A stretch of 24,145 nucleotides of DNA. Origin: DRVV01 sp038868255 (GTDB taxonomy: Archaea > Thermoproteota > Bathyarchaeia > Bathyarchaeales > Bathycorpusculaceae). The position numbers were made by a program, and so were the translations under genes. This document shows positions 13,854 to 20,198 of this stretch, in pieces (position 1 is the first letter of the stretch; every line of letters begins with the position of its first letter). The notes under the pieces were generated by a model, which saw nothing but the letters and a program-made list of their open reading frames with translations, ran no database searches and was not told where the DNA came from. Where the stretch lies: assembly GCA_038868255.1 (NCBI GenBank), contig JAWCTJ010000009.1, positions 1-24,145 of the forward strand, in the 5' to 3' direction.

Positions 13854-13871
13854 GATACGATTAACCGTATC
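13854..13871 (+). promoter_or_regulatory. Inverted repeat, candidate operator of the winged-helix gene
   Basis: GATACGATTAACCGTATC is palindromic at 16 of 18 positions: arms GATACG and CGTATC around a TTAA centre. It sits 24 nt upstream of ATG 13830, about where transcription should start, so a dimeric regulator bound here would block initiation. The likely ligand protein is the winged-helix product, by position only. Confidence 0.5.
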
Positions 13872-13912
13872 TGGTGTATGCGTTGAGATATGCTTTCTGG
13901 TATTAGGCAGAA

Positions 13913-13942
13913 TTTTGGTTCAATTTTGAAAAAACTTTAAGG
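13913..13942 (+). repeat. Direct repeat copy 1 (promoter-like) upstream of htrA
   Basis: This 30-bp AT-rich block matches 14113-14142 at 23 of 30 positions without gaps, exactly 200 bp apart in the same orientation. It begins TTTTGG and ends with an ACTTTAAGG element that could act as a TATA box. The second copy ends in CCTTAATA and lies at a reasonable promoter distance from htrA, so the pair may be a duplicated promoter. Confidence 0.45.
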
Positions 13943-13967
13943 TTTGCCCTCAGCCCCTATGGCTCTC

Positions 13968-13985
13968 GAGGCATATCTATGCCTC
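13968..13985 (+). promoter_or_regulatory. Palindrome GAGGCATA-TC-TATGCCTC
   Basis: The two 8-bp arms are perfect inverted repeats with a 2-bp centre, too tight to form a good RNA loop, so a DNA operator is more likely than a terminator. It lies 26 bp after the first promoter-like repeat and 214 bp before the htrA start. It differs in sequence from the palindrome next to the winged-helix gene, implying a different binding protein. Confidence 0.5.
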
Positions 13986-14112
13986 ATGTAAAGCTTGGAG
14001 GTGAATGAAAAAGGAATAATCGGGATGTTATTTATGCTTTGGTTTTTCCGATGTTACAGCTCTTAATTCACGGCGTCCGCTGTTTTAACCCCCTGTTTCT
14101 TTAATTTAATGT

Positions 14113-14142
14113 TTTTGGGTTAATTTTGGAAAATCCTTAATA
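14113..14142 (+). repeat. Direct repeat copy 2, probable htrA promoter
   Basis: Second copy of the 30-bp block, TTTTGGGTTAATTTTGG and onward, ending CCTTAATA. The TTAATA element is centred about 60 nt upstream of the htrA TTG and predicts a start near 14166 with a leader of about 33 nt that includes the GGAGGA site. Confidence 0.4.
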
Positions 14143-14198
14143 GTTTATGCTTGCTCTGAAGGTTTTGGCGCTTTATGGAATCTTGGAGGATTGATTAG

Positions 14199-15488
14199 TT
14201 GGAGTTTCCCCCTCAGCAACCTAAAAAAGGGAATTCTTCAAAGGTAATTAGTATTCTCCTAGTCATTCTGGTGGTTGCAGCAGGAGTCATCGGCTATTTT
14301 TTCGGCTATTGGGGCGTTTCAAACCGCCTACAAGATCTGCAAGGTCAACTTTCAAGTCTCAGTGAGCAGTTGGCTGAGCTTCAGCAGAGCCAGCTGAATT
14401 GGCAAGCGCTGGTGAACCAGACTGCCGGGCGGAATGAGACCGTTCTCTTCTTTAACAACACAATATACGAGAACAAAACTGTTTATGTTCCATATATTCT
14501 TGGCGAAAATGTTTCGTTGGCAGATTTGTATAAGCAAGTTAGGGATTCCGTTGTTATTATACGTGGTGTCGCTATGTATTATGATGTTTTTGGCCGCCGG
14601 TATTATGCATCAGTTGAGGGATCAGGCTTTGTTTACAGTTTCAACGGACGGATGGTCATCATCACAAATCATCATGTGGTCGCGGATGCTGTGAACGTCA
14701 CTGTAACCTTTCTAAGCGGGAATAGTTACCCTGCCACTGTTCTGGGGTGGGATAAGTATGTGGATCTTGCCGTGCTGTCTGCTGACGCGCCTTCAAGCGA
14801 GTTTAAGCCTCTCGAGGTTGTTAACTCCTCAACTTTAAGTGTCGGAGATATTGTTGTTGCCGTGGGCAACCCCTATGGGCTTGCTGGTTCAATGAGCCTA
14901 GGTATTGTAAGCGCCCTCGGAAGAACCTTAACCACCCAATATGGATATGCAATTGCAAATGTTATTCAGACAACAGCCCCTCTAAATCCTGGCAACTCTG
15001 GAGGTCCTCTCCTTAACCTTAAGGGGCAGGTGATAGGCATAACCACGGCGATTGTGGCTGACTCGCAGGGCCTCGGGTTCGCCGTTCCCTCAAACACCCT
15101 GCTACGGGAGATAAATGACTTGGTTACTTTTGGATCATATAACAAGCATCCCTGGCTTGGGGCAAGCGGAGTTGACATGAACTATGAGATCGCAAAGATC
15201 ATGGGGGTGAATGTTACCTATGGCTGGCTCATTGTACAAGTGGTTAAGGATGGTCCTGCAGATGTTGCTGGATTGCGTGGCGGGAGCAGACAGGTTGTAA
15301 TTGCAGGCACCTCCGTAATGATTGGCGGAGATATAATAATCGCTATCAACGAGATGAAGATAACAGGCTATGATGCGCTTATTGCTTATCTTGAGGAATA
15401 CACCTCACCGGGACAAACAATCAACTTAACTATTATAAGGGGAAACCAAAAATTAACGGTTCCTATGGTGTTGGGCGTGCGGCCATGA
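14199..15488 (+). CDS. HtrA/DegP-type membrane-anchored serine protease with PDZ domain
   Basis: The 429-residue protein has a short cytoplasmic N-terminus, one transmembrane helix (about 15-37) and a coiled-coil stalk (about 42-68). A loop with several N-x-S/T sites (NQT, NET, NNT, NKT, NVS) suits the archaeal cell surface. The trypsin-like domain carries the triad His159 (TNHHVV), Asp189 (VDLAVL) and Ser267 (GNSGGP), with the oxyanion-loop neighbour NPG. A PDZ domain fills about 320-425 (WLGASGVDM, DGPADVAGLRGG, GGDIIIAINEMKI). It probably degrades or refolds exported proteins. The start is TTG 14199, with GGAGGA 8 nt upstream. It overlaps the next gene by 4 bp (ATGA), so the two are co-translated. 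Confidence 0.93.
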   Translation: MEFPPQQPKKGNSSKVISILLVILVVAAGVIGYFFGYWGVSNRLQDLQGQLSSLSEQLAELQQSQLNWQALVNQTAGRNETVLFFNNTIYENKTVYVPYILGENVSLADLYKQVRDSVVIIRGVAMYYDVFGRRYYASVEGSGFVYSFNGRMVIITNHHVVADAVNVTVTFLSGNSYPATVLGWDKYVDLAVLSADAPSSEFKPLEVVNSSTLSVGDIVVAVGNPYGLAGSMSLGIVSALGRTLTTQYGYAIANVIQTTAPLNPGNSGGPLLNLKGQVIGITTAIVADSQGLGFAVPSNTLLREINDLVTFGSYNKHPWLGASGVDMNYEIAKIMGVNVTYGWLIVQVVKDGPADVAGLRGGSRQVVIAGTSVMIGGDIIIAINEMKITGYDALIAYLEEYTSPGQTINLTIIRGNQKLTVPMVLGVRP

Positions 15489-16432
15489 GCTTTACGGGTT
15501 TAGCGCTTAGGGAGGCAGATCATGTAGAAATAATCAGTTTGATGGACAATTCTGTAGATCTGCTTTCCTCTTCTCCGCGGGTTGAGGTAAAAGGTTTCAG
15601 GGAATGGGCTCGAAGGGGCAACCAGTTTCCCATCGCCGAGCACGGTTTCTCCATGCTTATCCGCATTTTTGATGGATCTACCCCCCACAGCATACTTTTT
15701 GATGCAGGTATAAGCCCTAGAGGTTTACTGGTTAATGCCAGAAGACTTGGCCTAAGCTTAACGGACGTAGAATGTATTGTTCTGTCTCATGGGCATTATG
15801 ACCACTTTGGAGGGCTAACAGCTGCTGCCGGATCCATAAACCGGGAAGGATTGCCCATATTTGTGCATGATGTATTCAACATTCGCGGAGCTATTAACCC
15901 TGAAGGACGTGTTCGGCGGTACCCGCCTTTTCCAGCGGAAGAGAAGGTAAAGCCTGCAAGATATGTACGGGGAAGGAATCCCCGTTTAATAGCTGACGGA
16001 TTAGCGCTTATAACCGGAGAGATTCCGCGTGTTACATCCTTTGAGGGCGGCTACCCGCTGCATAGAGTTTACAAGGATGGCTCATGGCAACCTGACCCTT
16101 GGATATGGGATGATTGTGCGCTGGTGATTAGACTTAAAAATAAGGGACTTGTAGTCATTTCTGGATGCGCCCATTCCGGCATTATTAATACACTGCTTTA
16201 TGCGAGACGAATTTCGGGCTTAAACTCTGTTTATGCAGTCATAGGCGGTTTCCACTTATCCGGGAAAGATTGTGAGCCCCGTATAGAGCAAACTGTGAAG
16301 GAGCTGTTGAAGATTAAGCCTGAAATTGTAGTGCCATGCCATTGTACTGGTTGGCGCGGTTCTTATGCTATTGCAAGAGCTATGCCCCACGCCTTCATAC
16401 ATAACAGCGTTGGAAACCTTTATAGTTTCTAG
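15485..16432 (+). CDS. Metallo-beta-lactamase fold hydrolase, MJ0301-like
   Basis: Residues 100-108 read LSHGHYDHF, the HxHxDH zinc site (His102, His104, Asp106, His107). Further metal ligands are expected in VVISGCAHSGI and GGFHLSGKD, with CHCTGW near the end. These blocks match the subfamily that includes the Methanocaldococcus MJ0301 enzyme, linked to the methanopterin aminobenzene-ribofuranosyl phosphate step; many relatives have unknown substrates. No signal peptide is seen, so it is cytoplasmic. The ATG overlaps the htrA stop (ATGA). Coupling to a surface protease is unexpected for a cofactor enzyme. It ends 7 bp before the convergent oxidoreductase gene. Confidence 0.85.
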   Translation: MSFTGLALREADHVEIISLMDNSVDLLSSSPRVEVKGFREWARRGNQFPIAEHGFSMLIRIFDGSTPHSILFDAGISPRGLLVNARRLGLSLTDVECIVLSHGHYDHFGGLTAAAGSINREGLPIFVHDVFNIRGAINPEGRVRRYPPFPAEEKVKPARYVRGRNPRLIADGLALITGEIPRVTSFEGGYPLHRVYKDGSWQPDPWIWDDCALVIRLKNKGLVVISGCAHSGIINTLLYARRISGLNSVYAVIGGFHLSGKDCEPRIEQTVKELLKIKPEIVVPCHCTGWRGSYAIARAMPHAFIHNSVGNLYSF

Positions 16433-16439
16433 GATGGGG

Positions 16440-17390
16440 CTAATGGAATTCTTTCGCAACGTTGTCCGCGAAAATTCTTAAGCTGCTCTTTTCAGGCAGG
16501 TCGCCGAAGTAAAGCATGAAGAATTTTACATCAAGGTCTAGATATTTCTGTATTTCCTCTATCATGTCTTCTGGTGTGCCTAAGAAGTTCTGCTTTTTGA
16601 AGGCTTCTGTCGGCATATTTGGCGGTTTCCATGCGTGGATATTTTCCTCCAACTGCTTCTTGTCCTCCGCCATGTAGATGGCTCCTCCGAGCCAGCAAGC
16701 CTTCTCAATTTCGCATGGATCTCTGCCCACAGTCCTGCAATGATTTTCTAAAGCTTGTAGGAGGGCTCTGTAGTTTTCCATGGGCTGCGGTCCCCAGTCA
16801 AATCTGTCTGCATGTCTTGCCGTTACCTTTAGGATAGGGTTGCTGTGGCCTCCGATGATTATGGGTGGATGTGGCTTCTGTACGGGTTTAGGCTGGCATA
16901 TGGCCTTTTCCACTCTATAGTGGCGTCCGTGAAATGTGACTTCCGTTTCCATCCACAGCTTTTTTATAATTTCTATACACTCCTCAAGCTGTTCAGCCCT
17001 AAATCTCAGGCTTGGATAGTTGAAGCCATAGGCTTCATGCTCCTCTTTTTGAGCTCCAGCTCCAAGCCCGAGCTCCAATCTCCCACCAGATATTATATCA
17101 AGCGTTGCAGCCATCTTAGCCATAACCGCAGGTTTTCTAAAGGAGCTGCACATTACCATGGTGCCAAGCCTTATCCTTCTCGTTATTGTTGAGAGTGCCG
17201 AGAGGGTTGTCCAGCATTCAAGAACAGGCTTGTCTCTGTACATCAGATGATCATCGATCCAAACAGAATGATAACCAAGCCTTTCACATTCGAGGACGAT
17301 TTCCCTAAGCAACTCAAAGGATCTATAACGTTCGTCATTAAATCCGAAAGCATAGAATGGTAGAAAAACCCCGAACTTCACCCTCAACAC
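16440..17390 (-). CDS. LLM-class (luciferase-like) F420-dependent oxidoreductase
   Basis: The 316-residue TIM-barrel protein has typical blocks: KFGVFLPFYAFG at the start, CERLGYHSVWIDDHLMYRDK, IRLGTMVMCSSFRKPAVMAK and GGRLELGLGAGAQKEEHEAY. FHGRHYRVEKAICQPKPVQKPHPPIIIGG and FLGTPEDMIEEIQKYLDLDV follow. Archaeal members usually use coenzyme F420 to reduce or oxidise small molecules; the substrate cannot be read from sequence. GTG 17390 has GGAG 6 nt upstream. It converges on the metallo-beta-lactamase gene with a 7-bp gap, so neither has room for a conventional terminator. Confidence 0.92.
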   Translation of the reverse strand: MLRVKFGVFLPFYAFGFNDERYRSFELLREIVLECERLGYHSVWIDDHLMYRDKPVLECWTTLSALSTITRRIRLGTMVMCSSFRKPAVMAKMAATLDIISGGRLELGLGAGAQKEEHEAYGFNYPSLRFRAEQLEECIEIIKKLWMETEVTFHGRHYRVEKAICQPKPVQKPHPPIIIGGHSNPILKVTARHADRFDWGPQPMENYRALLQALENHCRTVGRDPCEIEKACWLGGAIYMAEDKKQLEENIHAWKPPNMPTEAFKKQNFLGTPEDMIEEIQKYLDLDVKFFMLYFGDLPEKSSLRIFADNVAKEFH

Positions 17391-17531
17391 AACACACTCC
17401 TATAGCATACACAAGCAATGTCTCAGACGGATTATTAAGATAACTTGACGGGACTTAAAGTAGCAATGAAGTATGAGTGTTAAAAGATTATTCTTATTGT
17501 CTTCTGCATGAAACCTGCTGAAAACGTCATT

Positions 17532-18023
17532 TCATTCTGAAACAGAGTTTTTACCTATATAGAAGTCTTGAATGCCCTTTGAGAGCTTTCTCTTTCCTCT
17601 GAAGTAAGCTATTAATGCAACCATAAAGGGTATGTGAATTGCAATTAGAACAACTAACGAAAACGCTTTAAAACATGGGCTTATGGGCGTTGAGAATAGG
17701 TATATGTTGGTTAAAGCGCCGCTCCCGCTGGTGACGATGAGCATTAGGCTCAGAGCCAACTTTTCATTCAGCTCTCTGCCGAGAAGATCAAGAATGCTGA
17801 ATGTCACGGAAACCGCCATGATTGCTGAGAACCAGGTGAACAAAACCGCTATAGCATCGCTCTCAAAAAATTTAACAATAGAATACGCAATAAACAAGGC
17901 TAAAAGCATAATCAAGTGGAATGGAAGCCTGAACCTGCGGCGGTGTATAAAATACGCAATAACACCGCCTGCAGAGATTGCAAGAATAAACAAAATTAAT
18001 AATTGGAGCTGCTCAATTGGCAC
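17532..18023 (-). CDS. Integral membrane protein, five predicted helices
   Basis: I recognise no family. The 163 residues contain hydrophobic stretches at about 5-25, 33-53, 58-83, 88-108 and 118-140, linked by short basic loops (HRRRFRLP, FRGKRKLSKG), which place the loop at 26-32 and the C-terminus in the cytoplasm. A conserved-looking SGSGALTNIYLF segment lies between helices 4 and 5. The start is GTG 18023, with weak upstream signal. It is flanked by another small membrane protein gene on the same strand, 143 bp away, so they may be related in function but are probably not tightly coupled. Confidence 0.75.
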   Translation of the reverse strand: MPIEQLQLLILFILAISAGGVIAYFIHRRRFRLPFHLIMLLALFIAYSIVKFFESDAIAVLFTWFSAIMAVSVTFSILDLLGRELNEKLALSLMLIVTSGSGALTNIYLFSTPISPCFKAFSLVVLIAIHIPFMVALIAYFRGKRKLSKGIQDFYIGKNSVSE

Positions 18024-18166
18024 CTTACATCAAAGTCTAAAACATCAATTTAACTTAAAATATCTTTCTAATCGCCTCCTTTAAGCATATTTCATAAAGA
18101 AACGCGGTTTCTACAGCATTTGCGAATTTAGGATTATGTGGTAGTAGCAGCTCGTTAAAAGACGTT

Positions 18167-18709
18167 TTATCCTTTGATTCCATATCCTCCGCTGAGGGGG
18201 TCGCGGAATAGCGGCAGGTGAGGTGGGTAAAAGGTAAAAACCGCGAAAAGACAGGCCAAAACTATTAGCGTGGCGATGGAGATTTTTGCATATATTCTTG
18301 ATGTTTCCTTCCTCATCATTACTTTATAGCTTGCTAGTTGACCAGTTGCCACAGCTATGATGAAAATTAAAATGTCCAGGGCCAGATTTTCCTCGCTGAA
18401 AACTCGGTATAGGTAAAAGAAAGAAACGATGAGTAACGGCATGAGGTAAATGCCTATAGTTTTGGCTTTAAAGAAGTTGCCGGTTCTCCTGTTCAGGTAT
18501 CTGTACTCAATAACAGCGTATAGTAATGCTGGCCAGAAACTCAGCTTCAGATGCTCCCAAACGCTTTCATTAACCGCTGAACACCAGCCGACCAAAGGAT
18601 TGCCGCCGGACAACTTAAAAGTAAAGTGTAGGGTGCTTCCTAAAAGAACTATGAAGACGATGCCAGCTAACTCGAGTTTGAGGATTGGTTCCGCCTTGTT
18701 TTTCTTCAT
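18167..18709 (-). CDS. DUF6512-like integral membrane protein
   Basis: The 180-residue protein has about six hydrophobic helices. The second third opens with the striking WCSAVNESVWEHLKLSFWPA block, and the C-terminus reads PPHLPLFRDPLSGGYGIKG. The NESVWEHLK and PP..PLF.DP..G.YG motifs are those I associate with the DUF6512 membrane family, whose function is unknown. The charged residues within the first block (Glu, His, Lys) suggest a membrane-embedded active site. ATG 18709 starts MKKNKAEPIL. The gene is followed on the same strand by the unrelated five-helix protein. Confidence 0.75.
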   Translation of the reverse strand: MKKNKAEPILKLELAGIVFIVLLGSTLHFTFKLSGGNPLVGWCSAVNESVWEHLKLSFWPALLYAVIEYRYLNRRTGNFFKAKTIGIYLMPLLIVSFFYLYRVFSEENLALDILIFIIAVATGQLASYKVMMRKETSRIYAKISIATLIVLACLFAVFTFYPPHLPLFRDPLSGGYGIKG

Positions 18710-18715
18710 GCAAAT

Positions 18716-19033
18716 CTGAAGACAAGAGTTGCTTTATCCCTTATTTTTGAATTTATAGTTGATAAAGTTGATGTAACCACCGTTATTATCAAGTTTTTAA
18801 AGATCAAAAATGTCTCTGAGTGCACGCGCTTGTTTATTAGTTCATTTTTCAATGTTAACTATTCACAGCTGCCAACAGAATCAAACAGGGCGATTCTGCG
18901 TTTCATGATGACTGCGCAAGAGACTCTTATGTGGGCGTTGAGGTCATATTTGTGACTGTTTGGCTTTGGCAAATACCCTACCATCTCCCCCCGGGTTTTC
19001 ATGGTAACATATGCTGTCTACATTGCGGGTTAA
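18716..19033 (+). pseudogene. Possible decayed reading frame
   Basis: In the 510-bp stretch between the DUF6512-like gene and the PH-domain gene, one plus frame stays open for 79 codons up to TGA 18953-18955. It reads EFIVDKVDVTTVIIKFLK, then QLPTESNRAILRFMMTAQ and ETLMWALRSYL. The same frame continues for 25 more codons (LFGFGKYPTISPRVFMVTYA) to TAA 19031-19033. No ATG or ribosome-binding site begins it. The mix of amino acids looks protein-like, but I recognise nothing. It could be an eroded gene or chance. The rest of the gap to 19219 shows no other feature. Confidence 0.2.
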
Positions 19034-19219
19034 GCCGTTATGGCGCTGCTTTATTGACTGTGACTCTATGGATTTAATAGTGCTTACCAAGGTAAACAAG
19101 GCCGAAGCCTTCTCTGTCCTCTAATATGCAATTAACTTTTTATTGGAATCTGTTTTGAAGTAAACATGTATTTTTCTGTTGTAAAGCCGTTTTTAGGAAG
19201 CTTTTTATGGTGTTAATTT

Positions 19220-19843
19220 ATGTTTAATTCGGTGCTGGTTTTGAAGTTGGGTGAGAGGTTTAAGCCGCATCCCAATTTGAAGAGGGTTTATGGCGTGTAT
19301 CTTTTGCTTGTTGCTGTCTCAATCATTGTTGCTGCGGTATTGCCGATTTGGGCTGTTTATACGTTTGATTCTCAGCTTTGGCGGGAAGCCTGGTTTTTCA
19401 CCCTCATCCCCATGGTCATATCTTTTGCCGTCATAGGTTTTGCAGCTTATTGGATACCCAAGTATTATGAGTCCATATGGTTTGTTCTTGGGAAGGATGA
19501 GGTGATCGTTGAGAGGGGTGTATGGTGGAAAATGAAGCATGTAGTTCCATACTCACGTGTCATGTCAGTGGACATAATTCAGGGACCCATTTCAAGAAGG
19601 TTTAGCGTTGGGTCAGTCCATGTGCACACAGCTGGTTACACGGGACCAGCCGGTGGATCCGCGGGTCCAGGAACCCGAGGTGCAGAGGCAATAATATGGG
19701 GTGTTCAAAACTTCACCGAGATAAGGGACAAGATAATTAGCATGGTTAGAGGTAGACCTCTATTCGGCGCGGCTGAAGCGTCTGACATAGGATTAGAGAT
19801 CTTAGAAGAACTGAGGAGAATACGGAAGGCTGTAGAAAAGTAG
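19220..19843 (+). CDS. PH-domain (bPH2/YdbS-like) membrane protein
   Basis: The 207-residue protein has two transmembrane helices (about 24-50 and 60-80). A bacterial-type PH domain follows at about 85-175: WFVLGKDEVIVERGVWWKMK, HVVPYSRVMSVDIIQGPISR, FSVGSVHVHTAGYTG and NFTEIRDKII. That order, two helices then one PH domain, is the YdbS-like DUF304 arrangement. A Gly/Pro-rich insert (GPAGGSAGPGTRGAEA) lies within the PH domain. The short C-terminal helix ILEELRRIRKAVEK may mediate contacts. ATG 19220 has no clear ribosome-binding site, so translation may be leaderless. Function is unknown; membrane-proximal binding or protease modulation is conjecture. Confidence 0.8.
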   Translation: MFNSVLVLKLGERFKPHPNLKRVYGVYLLLVAVSIIVAAVLPIWAVYTFDSQLWREAWFFTLIPMVISFAVIGFAAYWIPKYYESIWFVLGKDEVIVERGVWWKMKHVVPYSRVMSVDIIQGPISRRFSVGSVHVHTAGYTGPAGGSAGPGTRGAEAIIWGVQNFTEIRDKIISMVRGRPLFGAAEASDIGLEILEELRRIRKAVEK

Positions 19844-20006
19844 TTCCATTTACTTCACGGCGAAACCTTTTTTGTGCTGCTGTCTTTAGGCAATGATGAA
19901 AAACGTAGGTAGTGTAGACAAATGTATAGGGTTAGGTATAGAGTTCCCACAAATACCCTGCCCATTTAAACGCTAACATCTAACTTTGAAGCAGCCTCAA
20001 GAATTT

Positions 20007-20120
20007 TTATCTTCTTTTTTGCTTTTTTCCTCCACGAGTTCTTCTCGTTTGATGTCCCTTTGCTTTGTCGCGGCGAGCGCCTTCTTTGGCTTTTCTACGA
20101 AAATCCTGCTCTTTGCTCAT
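20007..20120 (-). CDS. Candidate small very basic protein (37 residues)
   Basis: The minus frame from ATG 20120 encodes MSKEQDFRRKAKEGARRDKA, then KGHQTRRTRGGKKQKRR. Seventeen of 37 residues are Lys or Arg and there are no hydrophobic stretches, so it would be a nucleic-acid-binding or ribosome-associated peptide if made. A hairpin plus T-run that ends the helicase gene lies just upstream, followed by a TATA-like ATATTTAA, implying a separate transcript. GGTGA lies about 10 nt before the ATG. I recognise no family. Codon use is not obviously foreign. The remaining sequence between 19844 and 20006 shows no gene. Confidence 0.45.
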   Translation of the reverse strand: MSKEQDFRRKAKEGARRDKAKGHQTRRTRGGKKQKRR

Positions 20121-20137
20121 ATTCGTCACTTCACCAC

Positions 20138-20145
20138 TTAAATAT
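20138..20145 (-). promoter_or_regulatory. TATA-like box for the 37-residue ORF
   Basis: The minus strand reads ATATTTAA, centred about 21 nt upstream of ATG 20120. That is a few bases closer than ideal for a leaderless start, so this is a weak to moderate call. Confidence 0.3.
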
Positions 20146-20164
20146 GGGTGCACGTGTCCAAAAA

Positions 20165-20180
20165 CCTTCTGCTTAGAAGG
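20165..20180 (-). terminator. Hairpin plus T-run ending the helicase gene
   Basis: Read on the minus strand, CCTTCT-AAGC-AGAAGG forms a 6-bp stem with a 4-nt loop followed immediately by TTTTT. It lies about 20 bp downstream of the helicase stop at 20199 and before the small basic ORF, so it would separate the two transcripts. Confidence 0.6.
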
Positions 20181-20198
20181 GCTATTTGACTCTTGGGT

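Larger units (their letters stand above)
13831..14198. other. 368-bp divergent intergenic region, no gene
   Basis: This region separates the winged-helix gene from htrA. It holds the two palindromes and the two 30-bp repeats listed separately. A GGAGGTGA element near 13997 precedes only tiny frames (MKKE and a 21-codon GTG frame), which I do not call as genes. No tRNA-like or RNA-gene structure was seen. Confidence 0.6.

Noticed and set aside
13995..14060. Leader peptide MKKE or a 21-codon GTG frame after GGAGGTGA
   Set aside because: The frames are too short to support without expression data; kept only as part of the intergenic description.
14434..14694. Second plus-strand frame within htrA
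   Set aside because: The HtrA frame carries a complete protease triad across this stretch, so the other frame is a shadow.
18904..18960. C/D-box small RNA suggested by ATGATGA
   Set aside because: No CTGA D box occurs at a workable distance, so the C-box-like match is probably chance. The same applies to ATGATGA near 19892.
19892..19978. Short ORF starting ATGATGAAAAAC (27 codons)
   Set aside because: There is no ribosome-binding site or promoter and no protein-like pattern; the length is expected by chance.
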